Positions 47,045-56,593 of a stretch of DNA of 64,000 nt are shown here, in pieces. The stretch spans positions 1 through 64,000 of the forward strand of contig CAYORU010000002.1 of the NCBI GenBank assembly GCA_964406445.1, read 5' to 3'. The DNA is from SG8-30 sp964406445. Its GTDB lineage: Bacteria; Pseudomonadota; Gammaproteobacteria; Steroidobacterales; Steroidobacteraceae. The translations under genes were made by a program, and so were the position numbers. The notes below the pieces were generated by a model. It saw only the letters and a list, made by a program, of their open reading frames with translations, did not search any database and was not told the origin of the DNA. Within the stretch, counting starts at the first letter, position 1. Each line of letters begins with the position of its first letter.

Positions 47045-49045
47045 ATGCGATTGTCGGTGGACCGGGTCCGAGGTTTCGCGGCACTTTGGCTGGGCCTTGC
47101 TTGCGGTTCCGTCCTCGCGGAGGCCGGTGACTGGCCACGGCACGGCCGCGACAACGGCGAGCAGCGCTTCTCGCCGCTCACCGGCATCAATCGCGACAAC
47201 GTCGGGCAAGTGGGGCTCGCCTGGCAGACCCTGCTCGACAGCACGCGTGGCCTCGAGGCGACACCGATCGTCGTCGACGGTGTCATGTACGTGACCTCGA
47301 CCTGGAGCCGCGTGTTCGCACTGGACGCCCGCACGGGGGCCGTCCGCTGGACCTATGACCCCGAAGTGCCCAAAGTCTGGGCACGCAAGGGCTGTTGCGA
47401 CGTCGTCAACCGCGGCGTCGCGGTCGCCGACGGACGGGTCTTCCTCGGGACATTCGATGGGCGCCTCGTAGCCCTCAAGGCGAGCGACGGCAGCGTCCTC
47501 TGGGACGTCAACACCATCGACCGCAGCAAGCCCTACACGATCACGGGCGCACCTCGGGTCGCCGGCGACAAGGTCGTGATCGGAAACGGCGGCGCGGACT
47601 TCGGCGCCCGCGGCTACTTCTCAGCCTACGACGTCGCGACCGGCAAGATGAAGTGGCGGTTCTACACGGTCCCCGCCAGCGCGACCGGCCCGTTCGAACA
47701 CCCCGAACTCGAGATGGCTGCGAGCACCTGGTCGCGCGACAGCCGCTGGGAAATGGGTGGCGGCGGCACGGTGTGGGACAGCATGGCCTGGGATCCGGAG
47801 CTCAAGCTGCTTTATGTGGGCACTGGGAACGGTTCACCGTGGCCGAGCTTCCAGCGTAGTCCCAGCGGCGGCGACAACCTGTTCCTGTCCTCGATCCTCG
47901 CCGTCAACCCCGACACGGGCCGGCTGGTTTGGCACTACCAGACGACCCCGGGCGACAGCTGGGACTATACGGCCACGCAGCACATCGTGCTGGCCGACAT
48001 AGAGTGGCGGGGCGAGCCGCGGAAGGTGTTGTTCCAGGCGCCCAAGAATGGCTTCTTCTACGTGATCGACCGCCAGACCGGCGAACTCCTGGCTGCGGAG
48101 AAGTACGTGCGGACCACCTGGGCGACCCACGTGGACCTCGCGACCGGGCGCCCGGTCCCGAGTCCAACGGGCGACTACAGCCAGGGGGCGCGTGTCGTGA
48201 TGCCGGCTACACTAGGCGGGCACAACTGGCACCCGATGTCCTACAGCCCGCAGACCGGGCTCGTCTACATCCCGGCCCAGGACGCGGCGACCCACTTTTC
48301 GCCAACCCAGTTCAATGTCCTGCTGGGCGGGACGGTGACCGGTCGGGTCGAAGAAATGGTACCGGACGACTCGATCGGTCGGGCGCTGCTGCTGGCGTGG
48401 GACCCGCGCGCCCGCCAGGTGCGCTGGTCGGTGCCGCATACGACTTTCAGCAACGCGGGCGTGCTCTCCACGGCCGGCGGGCTCGTGGTGCAGGGCGACG
48501 CCGAGGGCTACATCAACTTCCACGACGCCTGGACCGGCGAACGGATGCATCGCTTGGCGACGGGCACGGGCATCATCGCCCCGCCGATTTCCTACGAGCT
48601 GGACGGCGAGCAGTACATCGCACTGCTCGCCGGCTGGGGCGGGGCGCTGTTTACGCACGCCGAACCACAGGTTGCGGCGCGCCGCTTCCGCAACGAGGGC
48701 CGCGCGATCGCGCTGAAGCTCGGCGGTGGCCGTGTGCCGATGCCGGAAGGTGAGCCCAGCGTCAAGCCGAGGCCGAGCGGCGACCGCTTGAGGGTCCTGA
48801 ACGAGCAACAGGCGCGCGGCCGCGAGGTGTATGCCGCCTACTGCGGCATCTGCCACTCGTGGTACGGCCATAACGGGCTCTTGCCCGACCTGCGCCGCTC
48901 GGCGCCCGCGATGATCGACCAACTCGAGGCGATCGTGCTGCTAGGGGCGCTCGAGCCGCTCGGTATGCCGTCCTTCGCCGATCAGCTGACCCAAGCTCAA
49001 GTCGATGACCTCAAGGAGTATCTCCGGGCGGTTCGCATCGAATGA
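47045..49045 (+). CDS. PQQ-dependent quinohaemoprotein alcohol dehydrogenase
   Basis: 666 residues from ATG 47045, preceded by GGGGGGCGG; the longer frame upstream crosses the promoter. Signal peptide GFAALWLGLACGSVLA. The propeller begins WPRHGRDNGEQRFSPLTGIN. The vicinal disulfide Cys117-Cys118 that stacks on PQQ is present, as are GGGGTVWDSMAWDPE (catalytic Asp region), PGDSWDYTATQ and PKNGFFYVIDR (PQQ-binding Lys). A C-terminal cytochrome c domain has CGICH (Cys600, Cys603, His604). It oxidises an alcohol in the periplasm and passes electrons through haem c. No PQQ synthesis genes are in the window. Confidence 0.93.
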   Translation: MRLSVDRVRGFAALWLGLACGSVLAEAGDWPRHGRDNGEQRFSPLTGINRDNVGQVGLAWQTLLDSTRGLEATPIVVDGVMYVTSTWSRVFALDARTGAVRWTYDPEVPKVWARKGCCDVVNRGVAVADGRVFLGTFDGRLVALKASDGSVLWDVNTIDRSKPYTITGAPRVAGDKVVIGNGGADFGARGYFSAYDVATGKMKWRFYTVPASATGPFEHPELEMAASTWSRDSRWEMGGGGTVWDSMAWDPELKLLYVGTGNGSPWPSFQRSPSGGDNLFLSSILAVNPDTGRLVWHYQTTPGDSWDYTATQHIVLADIEWRGEPRKVLFQAPKNGFFYVIDRQTGELLAAEKYVRTTWATHVDLATGRPVPSPTGDYSQGARVVMPATLGGHNWHPMSYSPQTGLVYIPAQDAATHFSPTQFNVLLGGTVTGRVEEMVPDDSIGRALLLAWDPRARQVRWSVPHTTFSNAGVLSTAGGLVVQGDAEGYINFHDAWTGERMHRLATGTGIIAPPISYELDGEQYIALLAGWGGALFTHAEPQVAARRFRNEGRAIALKLGGGRVPMPEGEPSVKPRPSGDRLRVLNEQQARGREVYAAYCGICHSWYGHNGLLPDLRRSAPAMIDQLEAIVLLGALEPLGMPSFADQLTQAQVDDLKEYLRAVRIE

Positions 49046-49100
49046 ATCGGCCGGCACGGATCGTGGGAATTCTGGTTCACCGAATCGAAGAGGGGAATGT

Positions 49101-51506
49101 ATGAATGCCAGTATCAGTCATGCGGTTCGCCGTGTGGTCCGGGCCTTCGGATTGGCTGCCTGCGGGGCAGCCGTCGCGGGGCCTGCCACCGCGGCGCAAC
49201 TGGAGGAGATCGTCGTTACTGCGCAGAAGCGTGAGCAGAACCTGCTCGACGTGCCGCTTGCGGTCTCGGCGATCAGCGCTCAGACGCTCGAGGCAGCAGG
49301 CATCAATTCGGTTGCGGAATTCGAGTTCCTGCTCCCGTCGCTCGTTGTGGCCGAGAATTCGGGCGGCGGGCTAGTGGCCACCGCGCTGGTGACTCGAGGA
49401 ATCGGCGTGAACGGCAACATCCCGTACTTCGAGCCCTCGACCGCGCTGTTCATCGACGGCGCCTACCGAAGCCGTTCAGCCCTTGGACTTGGCGATCTCG
49501 TGAGCGTCGAGCGGGTTGAGTACCTGAGGGGGCCGCAGTCAACCCTGCACGGCCGCAATGCGTCGGCGGGCGTCCTGTCCGTCTACACGGCTCGGCCGCG
49601 CGACTCCTGGGGCGGATTCGTGGAACTGTCGGGCCAGATCGAGGATGTTGGCGAGGAGCCCTTCACGCTCGCAATGCGTGGCGAGGTGAGCGGCCCGATC
49701 AGCGATACCGTGCGGGTCGGCATCAGCGGCACCTATCGCGACTCTGACGATCTCTACGCAGTTACCGGCAGCAACGAGATTGACTCGGTCAATGGTGCCG
49801 AGGACTACAGTATCCGCGGCCAGCTCGAGTTCATACCATCCGACACCGTGAACCTGCGAATCGTCGGCGGCACGAGCGATCGCGATGTCAATGGACCGGC
49901 GACCGAGTTGTTCTTCGCGCCCGATGCCTTCACGGGCCTGTTCCCGCTGCTCGAAGGAGTGAACGACGGGCTTCGTGCGCGGCAGGGCGGAGCGGACCTC
50001 GGTCCTGACGCAAATGCGCAGTTCGACTTCCTCCTCGGGCTGGGCGTTGTCCCGACTCCGTCGGGCGTCTCGGTGACTCCGCCACACAACTCGGTGTGGG
50101 ACCGCAAGATCCACTTGAACGGCCGGAAGTTCGGTTTCTTGCAGGGAGATGATGTCACGCTGGATCTAGCCGTTTCCTTCTCGAACGGTCTGACGCTGAA
50201 CTCGATCACGAGCTTCAACCAGTACGAGGCCTTCGACAGTCAGGATATTGATCAGTTGACCATGCCTATCGGGCGCTTCGAGGAAAGGCAGGAGGGAGAG
50301 TCGGTAAGCCAAGAGCTCCGCCTGTCTTCATCGGCGGGTGATGGGTCGGTGGACTGGATCCTCGGTGCCTTCTTCCTCAAGGATGAGATGCGCAGGCAGG
50401 TGGAGTTCCAGTTGGGTCCGAATGCCCCGATCTTGGGCGTTGGTCTTGACGGCGACACCGGCCGATTCAACGGCGGTCTCGACACTGACAGCTTCTCCAT
50501 CTTTGGTCAGGTCAATTGGCGGGCAACCGAAAGACTTGAGGTTGCGCTCGGCGCGAGGTGGATCGATGAAGAGAAGGACGGCTTCAAGATAAACAGCAGC
50601 TTCAACGGCGGTGGGCCTGCGTCGCCGGTGTTCCAGGGCGGCGGTTTCGCGGCGATCTTCGACCCCGACGATAGCGGGAACTCGAGCCTCAGCACGAGCG
50701 ATACCAGCTATTCGCTAACGCTCAACTACAAGCCCGCCAAGGACATGCTGCTCTATGGCCTCTATTCCCGTGGGTTCAAGTCGGGTGGGTTTAACGTCGT
50801 TTGGGGTCCCATAGGACCAGGAGAGCCGGGCTTTACCTTCGGTGACGAGACCGTCGACCTCATCGAGGCGGGGCTGAAGGGCACGTTCCTCGATGGCCGT
50901 CTGCAAGCAAGCGTCGCCGCCTTCCATCAGACGCACGACGACTACCAGACCGCGGCCTTCATCGGCACCATCTTCAATCTTTCGAATGCCGAGGAGGCAA
51001 GCACGAGGGGTGTCGAGGTCGACTTCGCCTGGGCTGCCTCGGAAGCGTGGCTGTTCTCGTTCAACGCCGCGCTTACCGACGCACAGTACGAGAAGTTCAC
51101 ACGCGGGCCCTGCCACGCGCTAGCTACGCCGGATGCCAATGGCTTCTGCGACCAGTCCGGCGACCAGCTTCCGTTCGTTGCCGAGTGGTCGGCCAACGCG
51201 AGCGCCGAGTACCGTACGTCGCTCGCAAACGGCGCACTCCGACTCCGCGCGGATGTCGCCATTTCGGACGACTACAATCCGGACCTCGTCCTTGCGCCGT
51301 TCCTCGAGCAAGACGGCTATACGCGCGTCAACTTGCGCGCCAGCTGGGACAACGAGCGGTTTGGCTTGACCGCTTTCGTCAACAACATGACGGATGAGGA
51401 GATTGTGGACTGGGCCGGCTCGGCCAACGTCGTGCCGGGTGCTTCCGGCCAGTTCGTCATCCAGTCCGGGCGCACGTACGGCCTTATCGCGAGGGTCAAC
51501 TTCTGA
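49101..51506 (+). CDS. TonB-dependent receptor
   Basis: 801 residues from ATG 49101 with GAGGGGA upstream; the frame opens earlier but the signal peptide (VRAFGLAACGAAVAGPATAA) fixes the start. TonB box region QLEEIVVTAQKREQNLLDVPLAVSAIS, plug motif VSVERVEYLRGPQSTLHGRNASAGVL, barrel ending LIARVNF. No STN domain. It is related in type to the receptor at 33236 but clearly a different protein. Codon use is visibly less GC-ending than in most of the window, hinting at separate acquisition. Probably imports the substrate oxidised by the PQQ enzyme just upstream. Confidence 0.9.
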   Translation: MNASISHAVRRVVRAFGLAACGAAVAGPATAAQLEEIVVTAQKREQNLLDVPLAVSAISAQTLEAAGINSVAEFEFLLPSLVVAENSGGGLVATALVTRGIGVNGNIPYFEPSTALFIDGAYRSRSALGLGDLVSVERVEYLRGPQSTLHGRNASAGVLSVYTARPRDSWGGFVELSGQIEDVGEEPFTLAMRGEVSGPISDTVRVGISGTYRDSDDLYAVTGSNEIDSVNGAEDYSIRGQLEFIPSDTVNLRIVGGTSDRDVNGPATELFFAPDAFTGLFPLLEGVNDGLRARQGGADLGPDANAQFDFLLGLGVVPTPSGVSVTPPHNSVWDRKIHLNGRKFGFLQGDDVTLDLAVSFSNGLTLNSITSFNQYEAFDSQDIDQLTMPIGRFEERQEGESVSQELRLSSSAGDGSVDWILGAFFLKDEMRRQVEFQLGPNAPILGVGLDGDTGRFNGGLDTDSFSIFGQVNWRATERLEVALGARWIDEEKDGFKINSSFNGGGPASPVFQGGGFAAIFDPDDSGNSSLSTSDTSYSLTLNYKPAKDMLLYGLYSRGFKSGGFNVVWGPIGPGEPGFTFGDETVDLIEAGLKGTFLDGRLQASVAAFHQTHDDYQTAAFIGTIFNLSNAEEASTRGVEVDFAWAASEAWLFSFNAALTDAQYEKFTRGPCHALATPDANGFCDQSGDQLPFVAEWSANASAEYRTSLANGALRLRADVAISDDYNPDLVLAPFLEQDGYTRVNLRASWDNERFGLTAFVNNMTDEEIVDWAGSANVVPGASGQFVIQSGRTYGLIARVNF

Positions 51507-51562
51507 ACGGCGCGCGCGGGACCGCGAACCGCGCCGGTCGTCTCGACGCGACGACGCTCGCC

Positions 51563-53395
51563 GTGATGTCCAATCGCCTGGATAGCATCACTCGCGAGAT
51601 GTCGAACACTGTCGTACGAACGGCGCGGTCCACCACCATGGCGGCACGTGACTTCTCGTGCTGCATCGTGAGCAGCGAGCACGATCTGCTTTCATGTCCC
51701 GAAGGCATGCCCGCGCATGTCTTCGGGATGGGGCCCAGCGCCCACTCGATGGTCGAGCTCCAGCCCGGCTTCGAGGAAGGCGACGCATTCCTGCACAACG
51801 ATCCGTACATCGGCAACTCGCACGCCGCTGACCACCAGATACTGGTGCCGGTGTTCTTCGAGGGCTCGCACGTGTTCACGGCGTGCACCAAGGCCCACCA
51901 GGTCGACGTGGGCAACGCGCTGCCGACCACCTACATGCCGATGGCGCGCGACGTCTACGCCGAGGGCGCGCTGATCTTCCCTTGCGTACGCGTCCAGTCC
52001 GGCTATGAGGATGTGGCCGACATCATCCGTATGTGCGAGCGCCGCATCCGCGGCTTTGAGATCTGGTACGGCGACTACCTCGCCCAGCTCGGTGCAGCGC
52101 GGCTCGCGGAGCGCCGTCTGAAGGAGTTCTGCGCCAAGTTCGGCATCGATACCGTGCGCCGTTTCGTGCGCGACTGGCTCGATTATTCTGAGGATGTGAC
52201 CGCAGATGCGATCCGCAGCCTGCCGTCGGGGCGGATCGAGGGCCGCACCACCGTAGACCCGTTTCCCGGCATCCCGGACGGCATCCCGCTCAAGGTCACC
52301 ATCGACGTGGACGCAGTCGAGGGCCGGGTCGTCGTGGACCTGCGCGACAATCCGGACTGCGTGCCCGCCGGGCTCAATCTCACTGAGACGACGGCCACCA
52401 ACGGCGGCGTGGCGGGCGTTCTGTGCGTGCTGAACTCGATGCCGCGGCGGCACCACGCCATTGTGCCCAACAACAGCGGCAGCTTCCGGCGCATCGAGGT
52501 GCTGCTGCGCGAGAATTGCGTCGTCGGCATCCCGCGCCACCCCGCGTCCTGCTCGCTCGCCACCAACACGGTCGCCGACCGCGTGCACGGCATGATCATC
52601 CACGCCTTCACCGGCCTCGGCCCAGACGTAGGCCTCGCCGAGCCCTGCTACGGCTCGCCGCCGTACATGGGGGTTGCCTCGGGCTTCGACCGCCGCCGAG
52701 GCAAGTTCTACATCCTCCAGATCGCCAGTGGCACCGCCGGCGGTCCGGCCTCTTCGGATTGCGACGGCTGGCTGATGCTGCTCGTCGCGAATGCGGCAGG
52801 CATGGCCTACATCGACTCGACCGAGGTGCAGGAGCAGAAGAACCCGCTGGTCGTCTGGGATAAGGTGATCCGGCCCGACTCGGAGGGTGCGGGGCGATTC
52901 CGCGGCGCGCCTGGCAACGTGTGTATCTACGGCCCGCGTTTCGACCCCATGGAAGTGCATTACTTCCTGGAAGGGGTGGTCAACCCTCCGCAGGGCGCGA
53001 GGGGCGGTCGCTCGCCCGCGGGCCCAGAGGTCTGGCGCGTGCATGGCGGCGAGTGGCGGCAGGTGCACGACACAATCGGCGCTGCCGTGCTCGCCCCCGG
53101 CCAGGCGCTGGTGTCGCTGTCTGCTGGAGGCGGTGGCTTCGGCGAGCCGCTGGAGCGCAGTCCAGCCCTGGTGCGCGAGGACGTCGTCGAGCGCTGGGTG
53201 TCGGTGGATCGCGCCGCGCAGGTCTACGGGGTCGTGCTGCGCGGCGATCCCTGCCGTCCCGAGACCCTGCAGGTGGACGAGGCCGCAACGGCGGCCCGCC
53301 GCGCCGCGGCTCGTGGCGAGAACCCGGGCGCCGGGCTCAGGCACGAGCGTGTGCGCGACGCGTGGTGGGCGGCGGCTGCACTCGGCACGGCCTGA
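51563..53395 (+). CDS. Hydantoinase B/oxoprolinase family protein
   Basis: 610 residues as given. HyuB features: HVFGMGPSAHSMVE, FEEGDAFLHNDPYIGNSHAADH, NLTETTATNGGVAGVL, and the late SAGGGGFGEPLERSP. Partner of the downstream HyuA gene; such pairs form ATP-dependent hydantoinases, lactamases (caprolactamase) or acetone/acetophenone carboxylases. The start is uncertain. In the same frame just upstream, codons for LDATTLAV match the conserved family N-terminus, but no ATG, GTG or TTG lies between them and the previous gene's stop, only a CTG at 51503. GTG 51563 or ATG 51566 would cut into the conserved helix. Confidence 0.85.
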   Translation: MMSNRLDSITREMSNTVVRTARSTTMAARDFSCCIVSSEHDLLSCPEGMPAHVFGMGPSAHSMVELQPGFEEGDAFLHNDPYIGNSHAADHQILVPVFFEGSHVFTACTKAHQVDVGNALPTTYMPMARDVYAEGALIFPCVRVQSGYEDVADIIRMCERRIRGFEIWYGDYLAQLGAARLAERRLKEFCAKFGIDTVRRFVRDWLDYSEDVTADAIRSLPSGRIEGRTTVDPFPGIPDGIPLKVTIDVDAVEGRVVVDLRDNPDCVPAGLNLTETTATNGGVAGVLCVLNSMPRRHHAIVPNNSGSFRRIEVLLRENCVVGIPRHPASCSLATNTVADRVHGMIIHAFTGLGPDVGLAEPCYGSPPYMGVASGFDRRRGKFYILQIASGTAGGPASSDCDGWLMLLVANAAGMAYIDSTEVQEQKNPLVVWDKVIRPDSEGAGRFRGAPGNVCIYGPRFDPMEVHYFLEGVVNPPQGARGGRSPAGPEVWRVHGGEWRQVHDTIGAAVLAPGQALVSLSAGGGGFGEPLERSPALVREDVVERWVSVDRAAQVYGVVLRGDPCRPETLQVDEAATAARRAAARGENPGAGLRHERVRDAWWAAAALGTA

Positions 53396-53434
53396 CCGGC
53401 AGCGCCGCGGCGGGCCGAGGACCACGGAGAAATC

Positions 53435-55576
53435 ATGGCATCCGACGCGGGTAGCGTGCGCTACACGATCGCCGTCGACACGGGCGGCACCTTCACCGAC
53501 CTCGTTCTGGCGGACGACCGGTCCATCCTCGGCCTGCACAAGGCGCCGACGACCCCCGGGGAGCTGTTCAGCGGCATACATGAGGCGTTGGGGGGCGCGG
53601 CGGCGGGCCGGGGCCTCGCGCTCGAGGAACTGCTCGCACGCACCGCCATCTTCGTCTACTCGACGACGCACTCGACCAACGCCATCCTGCAGGGCAAGGT
53701 GGCGCGCACCGCGTTCCTGACGACCCGCGGCCATCCGGACATCCTGCTCTACAAGGAGGGTGGCAAGGCGCAGGTTCACAACTGGGCGATGCCCTTTCCG
53801 AAGCCGTACGTGCCGCGCAGCCTCACCTTCGAGGTGACCGAGCGCGTCCTGAGTGACGGCGGCGTGGCGATCCCGCTCGATGAGGACGAGGTCCGGCGCA
53901 CCGCGCGGCGCCTCGCCGAACTCGGGGTCGAGGCGGTGGGCGTCTGCTTGCTGTGGTCGGTGGTGAATCCAGAGCACGAACTGCGCGTCGGCAGGATCCT
54001 CGAGGAACTGCTGCCCGGCGTAGAGGTGTCGCTGGGCCACCGGGTCAACCGCGTCATCCGCGAGTACCGCCGCGCCTCGGCGACCGTGATCGACGCGTCG
54101 CTGAAGCCGCTCATGCGGCGCCACCTGCAGGACATCGACACGCGGCTTCGCGCCCTGGGCTTCCGCGGGGAGCCTTTGATGGTCACCCACGTCTCCGGTG
54201 GCGTGCTGCGCCTCAGGCAGATGATGGAGCGGCCGCTGCAGACGATCGACTCCGGGCCGGCGCTGGCGCCGGTGGCCGGCATCGTCTTCGATCGCGCCGA
54301 GCCGCTCACTGACAACCGCGACCTGCTGGTCGTCGACACTGGTGGAACGTCGTTCGACGCGAGCCTGGTCATCTCCGGCCGCATCGCCTACACGCGCGAG
54401 AAGTGGTTCGGGCCGCGCTGGGCCGGGCACATGACCGGCCTGCCAGCAGTAGATACGCGCTCGATCGGCGCCGGAGGCGGGTCGATCGCCTACGTGGATG
54501 CCGGCGGCCTGCTGCACGTCGGCCCGGAGAGCGCGGGCGCCCAGCCCGGTCCCGTCGCCTACGGCCGAGGCGGCATGCGGCCGACGGTGACCGACGCGGC
54601 GCTCGTGCTGGGGTATATCGATCCCGACGACTTCCTCGGTGGTCGGATGCGTCTCGACCTGGCGGCCGCCCGCTCGGCCGTCGAGGCGCAACTGGCCCGC
54701 CCGCTACGGATGACCGCAGAAGAGGCCGCCGAATCGGTGCTGGTGGTCGCCTCCGAGGCCATGCGCGGGCTGCTGACCGACCTCACGGTCGCCCAGGGCC
54801 GCGATGCGCGCGAATGTCTGATGGTGGCGGGTGGCGGCGCGGCCGGGCTCAACATCGCGTACATTGCCCGCGAAGCCGGCGTGCGCCGGGTGCTGCTGCC
54901 CAAGCTCGCCGCGGGGCTCAGCGCTGCAGGCGGCCTGTACTCGGACATCATGGCGCTCTTCCCGCGCGGCTGTCACACCGTGACCAGCAGTTTCGACTTC
55001 GAGGCCGTCAACGCGGCCCTGGCGGAGATCGACCGCGACATCGACGATTTCTTCGCCGAGATTCCCGAGGGCCAGGCGCTGCAACGGCTGAGATCCTTCG
55101 GCTGCGAGGCGCGCTACGAGCAGGAGATGTGGGAGATCGACGTCAGCATCGGTGAACGCCCGAGCTTCGACGGGGAGGCGGCATTGGCCCGCCTGCGCGC
55201 GGACTTCGACGCACGCCATCTAGACCTGTTCGCGACCCAGCAGCCAGAGGCGCCGATCGAGGTCATTACCTGGAGGGGCGAAGCCCGCATCGTCCGCCCG
55301 AAGCCCGCGCTCGCGGCCGAAGGCGCGGGCGGGGACGACACTGGCACCAGCGGCGCGGTCGCCGAGCCGTCCGCGTGGCGCGATGCGTTCTTCGGCGGCA
55401 AGGCCCTGCGCACGCCGGTTTACCGTGGCAGTGCCCTCCATCCCAGCCAGCGCATCGACGGGCCCGCCATCATCTCGGAGACCACCACGACGGTGGTGCT
55501 GATTCCGGGATCGAGCGTGCTGGTCCGGCCATCGCACTACCTGCTGGATATCGGCGACGAGCCGGCAGTCGCCTGA
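53435..55576 (+). CDS. Hydantoinase A/oxoprolinase family protein (ATPase subunit)
   Basis: 713 residues, ribosome site GGAG before ATG. The actin-like ATPase motif is AVDTGGTFTDLVLADD (12-27), with FVYSTTHSTNAILQGK, the second phosphate motif LLVVDTGGTSFDASLV about residue 299, and RSIGAGGGSIAYVD. VAQGRDARECLMVAGGGA completes the HyuA set. It would phosphorylate the substrate amide or carboxylate using ATP to allow ring opening or carboxylation by HyuB. No acetone-carboxylase-type gamma subunit follows; a cyclase-family gene does. The N-methylhydantoinase and caprolactamase analogies are therefore stronger than carboxylase. Confidence 0.9.
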   Translation: MASDAGSVRYTIAVDTGGTFTDLVLADDRSILGLHKAPTTPGELFSGIHEALGGAAAGRGLALEELLARTAIFVYSTTHSTNAILQGKVARTAFLTTRGHPDILLYKEGGKAQVHNWAMPFPKPYVPRSLTFEVTERVLSDGGVAIPLDEDEVRRTARRLAELGVEAVGVCLLWSVVNPEHELRVGRILEELLPGVEVSLGHRVNRVIREYRRASATVIDASLKPLMRRHLQDIDTRLRALGFRGEPLMVTHVSGGVLRLRQMMERPLQTIDSGPALAPVAGIVFDRAEPLTDNRDLLVVDTGGTSFDASLVISGRIAYTREKWFGPRWAGHMTGLPAVDTRSIGAGGGSIAYVDAGGLLHVGPESAGAQPGPVAYGRGGMRPTVTDAALVLGYIDPDDFLGGRMRLDLAAARSAVEAQLARPLRMTAEEAAESVLVVASEAMRGLLTDLTVAQGRDARECLMVAGGGAAGLNIAYIAREAGVRRVLLPKLAAGLSAAGGLYSDIMALFPRGCHTVTSSFDFEAVNAALAEIDRDIDDFFAEIPEGQALQRLRSFGCEARYEQEMWEIDVSIGERPSFDGEAALARLRADFDARHLDLFATQQPEAPIEVITWRGEARIVRPKPALAAEGAGGDDTGTSGAVAEPSAWRDAFFGGKALRTPVYRGSALHPSQRIDGPAIISETTTTVVLIPGSSVLVRPSHYLLDIGDEPAVA

Positions 55577-55598
55577 GCAGTCCGGAGGGAGATTCGAA

Positions 55599-56522
55599 AT
55601 GCGCAACTTCGAACGCAGGCTGCCTTACTGGCCCTACCGTACCTATAACTGGGGGCGTTGGTCGGACGATCGCGGAACGCTCAACCTGCTCGGGCCGGCG
55701 GTGACACGGCGCGCGATGGAAAGCGTCGTCAGCCATGAAACCTTCGCGCTCGGCGCGCCGCTTCGGGCCGATGATGCCGGCCTCGACGCCCAGGCCTTCA
55801 GCCTCGACATGCTGCACGCGGGGAAGTACGACTTCGGGCCCACCACGGAGCCCGTGCAGGCCGCGAGCGACCGCATCTGCGTGTCGATTCACGGCATGAC
55901 CAATTCCCACATCGATGCGCTCTGTCACGCAGGGCACCGAGGGCTGTCGTTCAACGGCAGCGAGTTCGAGGCGAACGTCCGCAAGGGTGAGCCAGCCCGG
56001 CGCTTCACCATCATGGAGATGCCCTCGCTGGTCACGCGCGCCTGGTTCGTCGACGTACCTGCCCGCCGCGGTCTGCCGGCGCTCGAGCCGGGCTCGCCCG
56101 TGCTCCCCGAGGACCTGCAGTGGCTCGAGGGCCAGGTCGAGCCCGGCGACGCGATCGTCGTTCGCACCGGTCGCTACGCGACGCGGGTCGTACGGCCCGA
56201 CGACCCGGACGCTGGCGACGACCACGGCAACTGGAGCGGCCTCCACGTCGACTGCATGGACCTCGTGTCCCGCTGGGACCTGTCCACGGTCGCGACCGAC
56301 AGCTCAGGCGACAACTTTCCGAGCACGACCCCGGAGTGCTCGGTACCCATTCACATCCTGACCGAGGTTTACATTGGACTTCCCCTGATCCATCACCTCG
56401 ACCTCGAACCGATTGCGCAGCGCATGGCATCGCGAGGATCCGCGGCATTCATGTTGGTTGTGGCGCCGTTGCAGGTGGTCGGCGGTACCGGGTCTCCGGT
56501 GAGTCCCACCGCGCTGGTCTGA
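55599..56522 (+). CDS. Cyclase family metal-dependent hydrolase (kynurenine-formamidase-like)
   Basis: 307 residues with a strong GGAGGGAG ribosome site. The metal motif SHIDALCH (the family's HxDxxxH) lies about residue 104, and LHVDCMDLV with the later SVPIHIL about residue 248 fits the cyclase/KynB fold. These enzymes hydrolyse N-formyl or cyclic amide and isatin-like bonds. Following HyuB-HyuA it may cleave the ring-opened or formylated product. Cytoplasmic. It is the last gene of the catabolic region. Confidence 0.85.
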   Translation: MRNFERRLPYWPYRTYNWGRWSDDRGTLNLLGPAVTRRAMESVVSHETFALGAPLRADDAGLDAQAFSLDMLHAGKYDFGPTTEPVQAASDRICVSIHGMTNSHIDALCHAGHRGLSFNGSEFEANVRKGEPARRFTIMEMPSLVTRAWFVDVPARRGLPALEPGSPVLPEDLQWLEGQVEPGDAIVVRTGRYATRVVRPDDPDAGDDHGNWSGLHVDCMDLVSRWDLSTVATDSSGDNFPSTTPECSVPIHILTEVYIGLPLIHHLDLEPIAQRMASRGSAAFMLVVAPLQVVGGTGSPVSPTALV

Positions 56523-56593
56523 GTGCCGGACCGGCTACCGACCGGATTGGCACCGGGGTTACCATTCAGTCGACTCCCCGCAAGAGGCCATCG

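Noticed and set aside
51692..54691. Minus-strand open frame of about 999 codons opposite HyuB/HyuA
   Set aside because: His/Arg/Val-rich composition without domain signatures, antisense to two clear family members.
51563..55576. Acetone carboxylase alpha/beta subunits
   Set aside because: No gamma-subunit gene is present and the neighbour is a cyclase-type hydrolase; only the family-level HyuA/HyuB call is supported.
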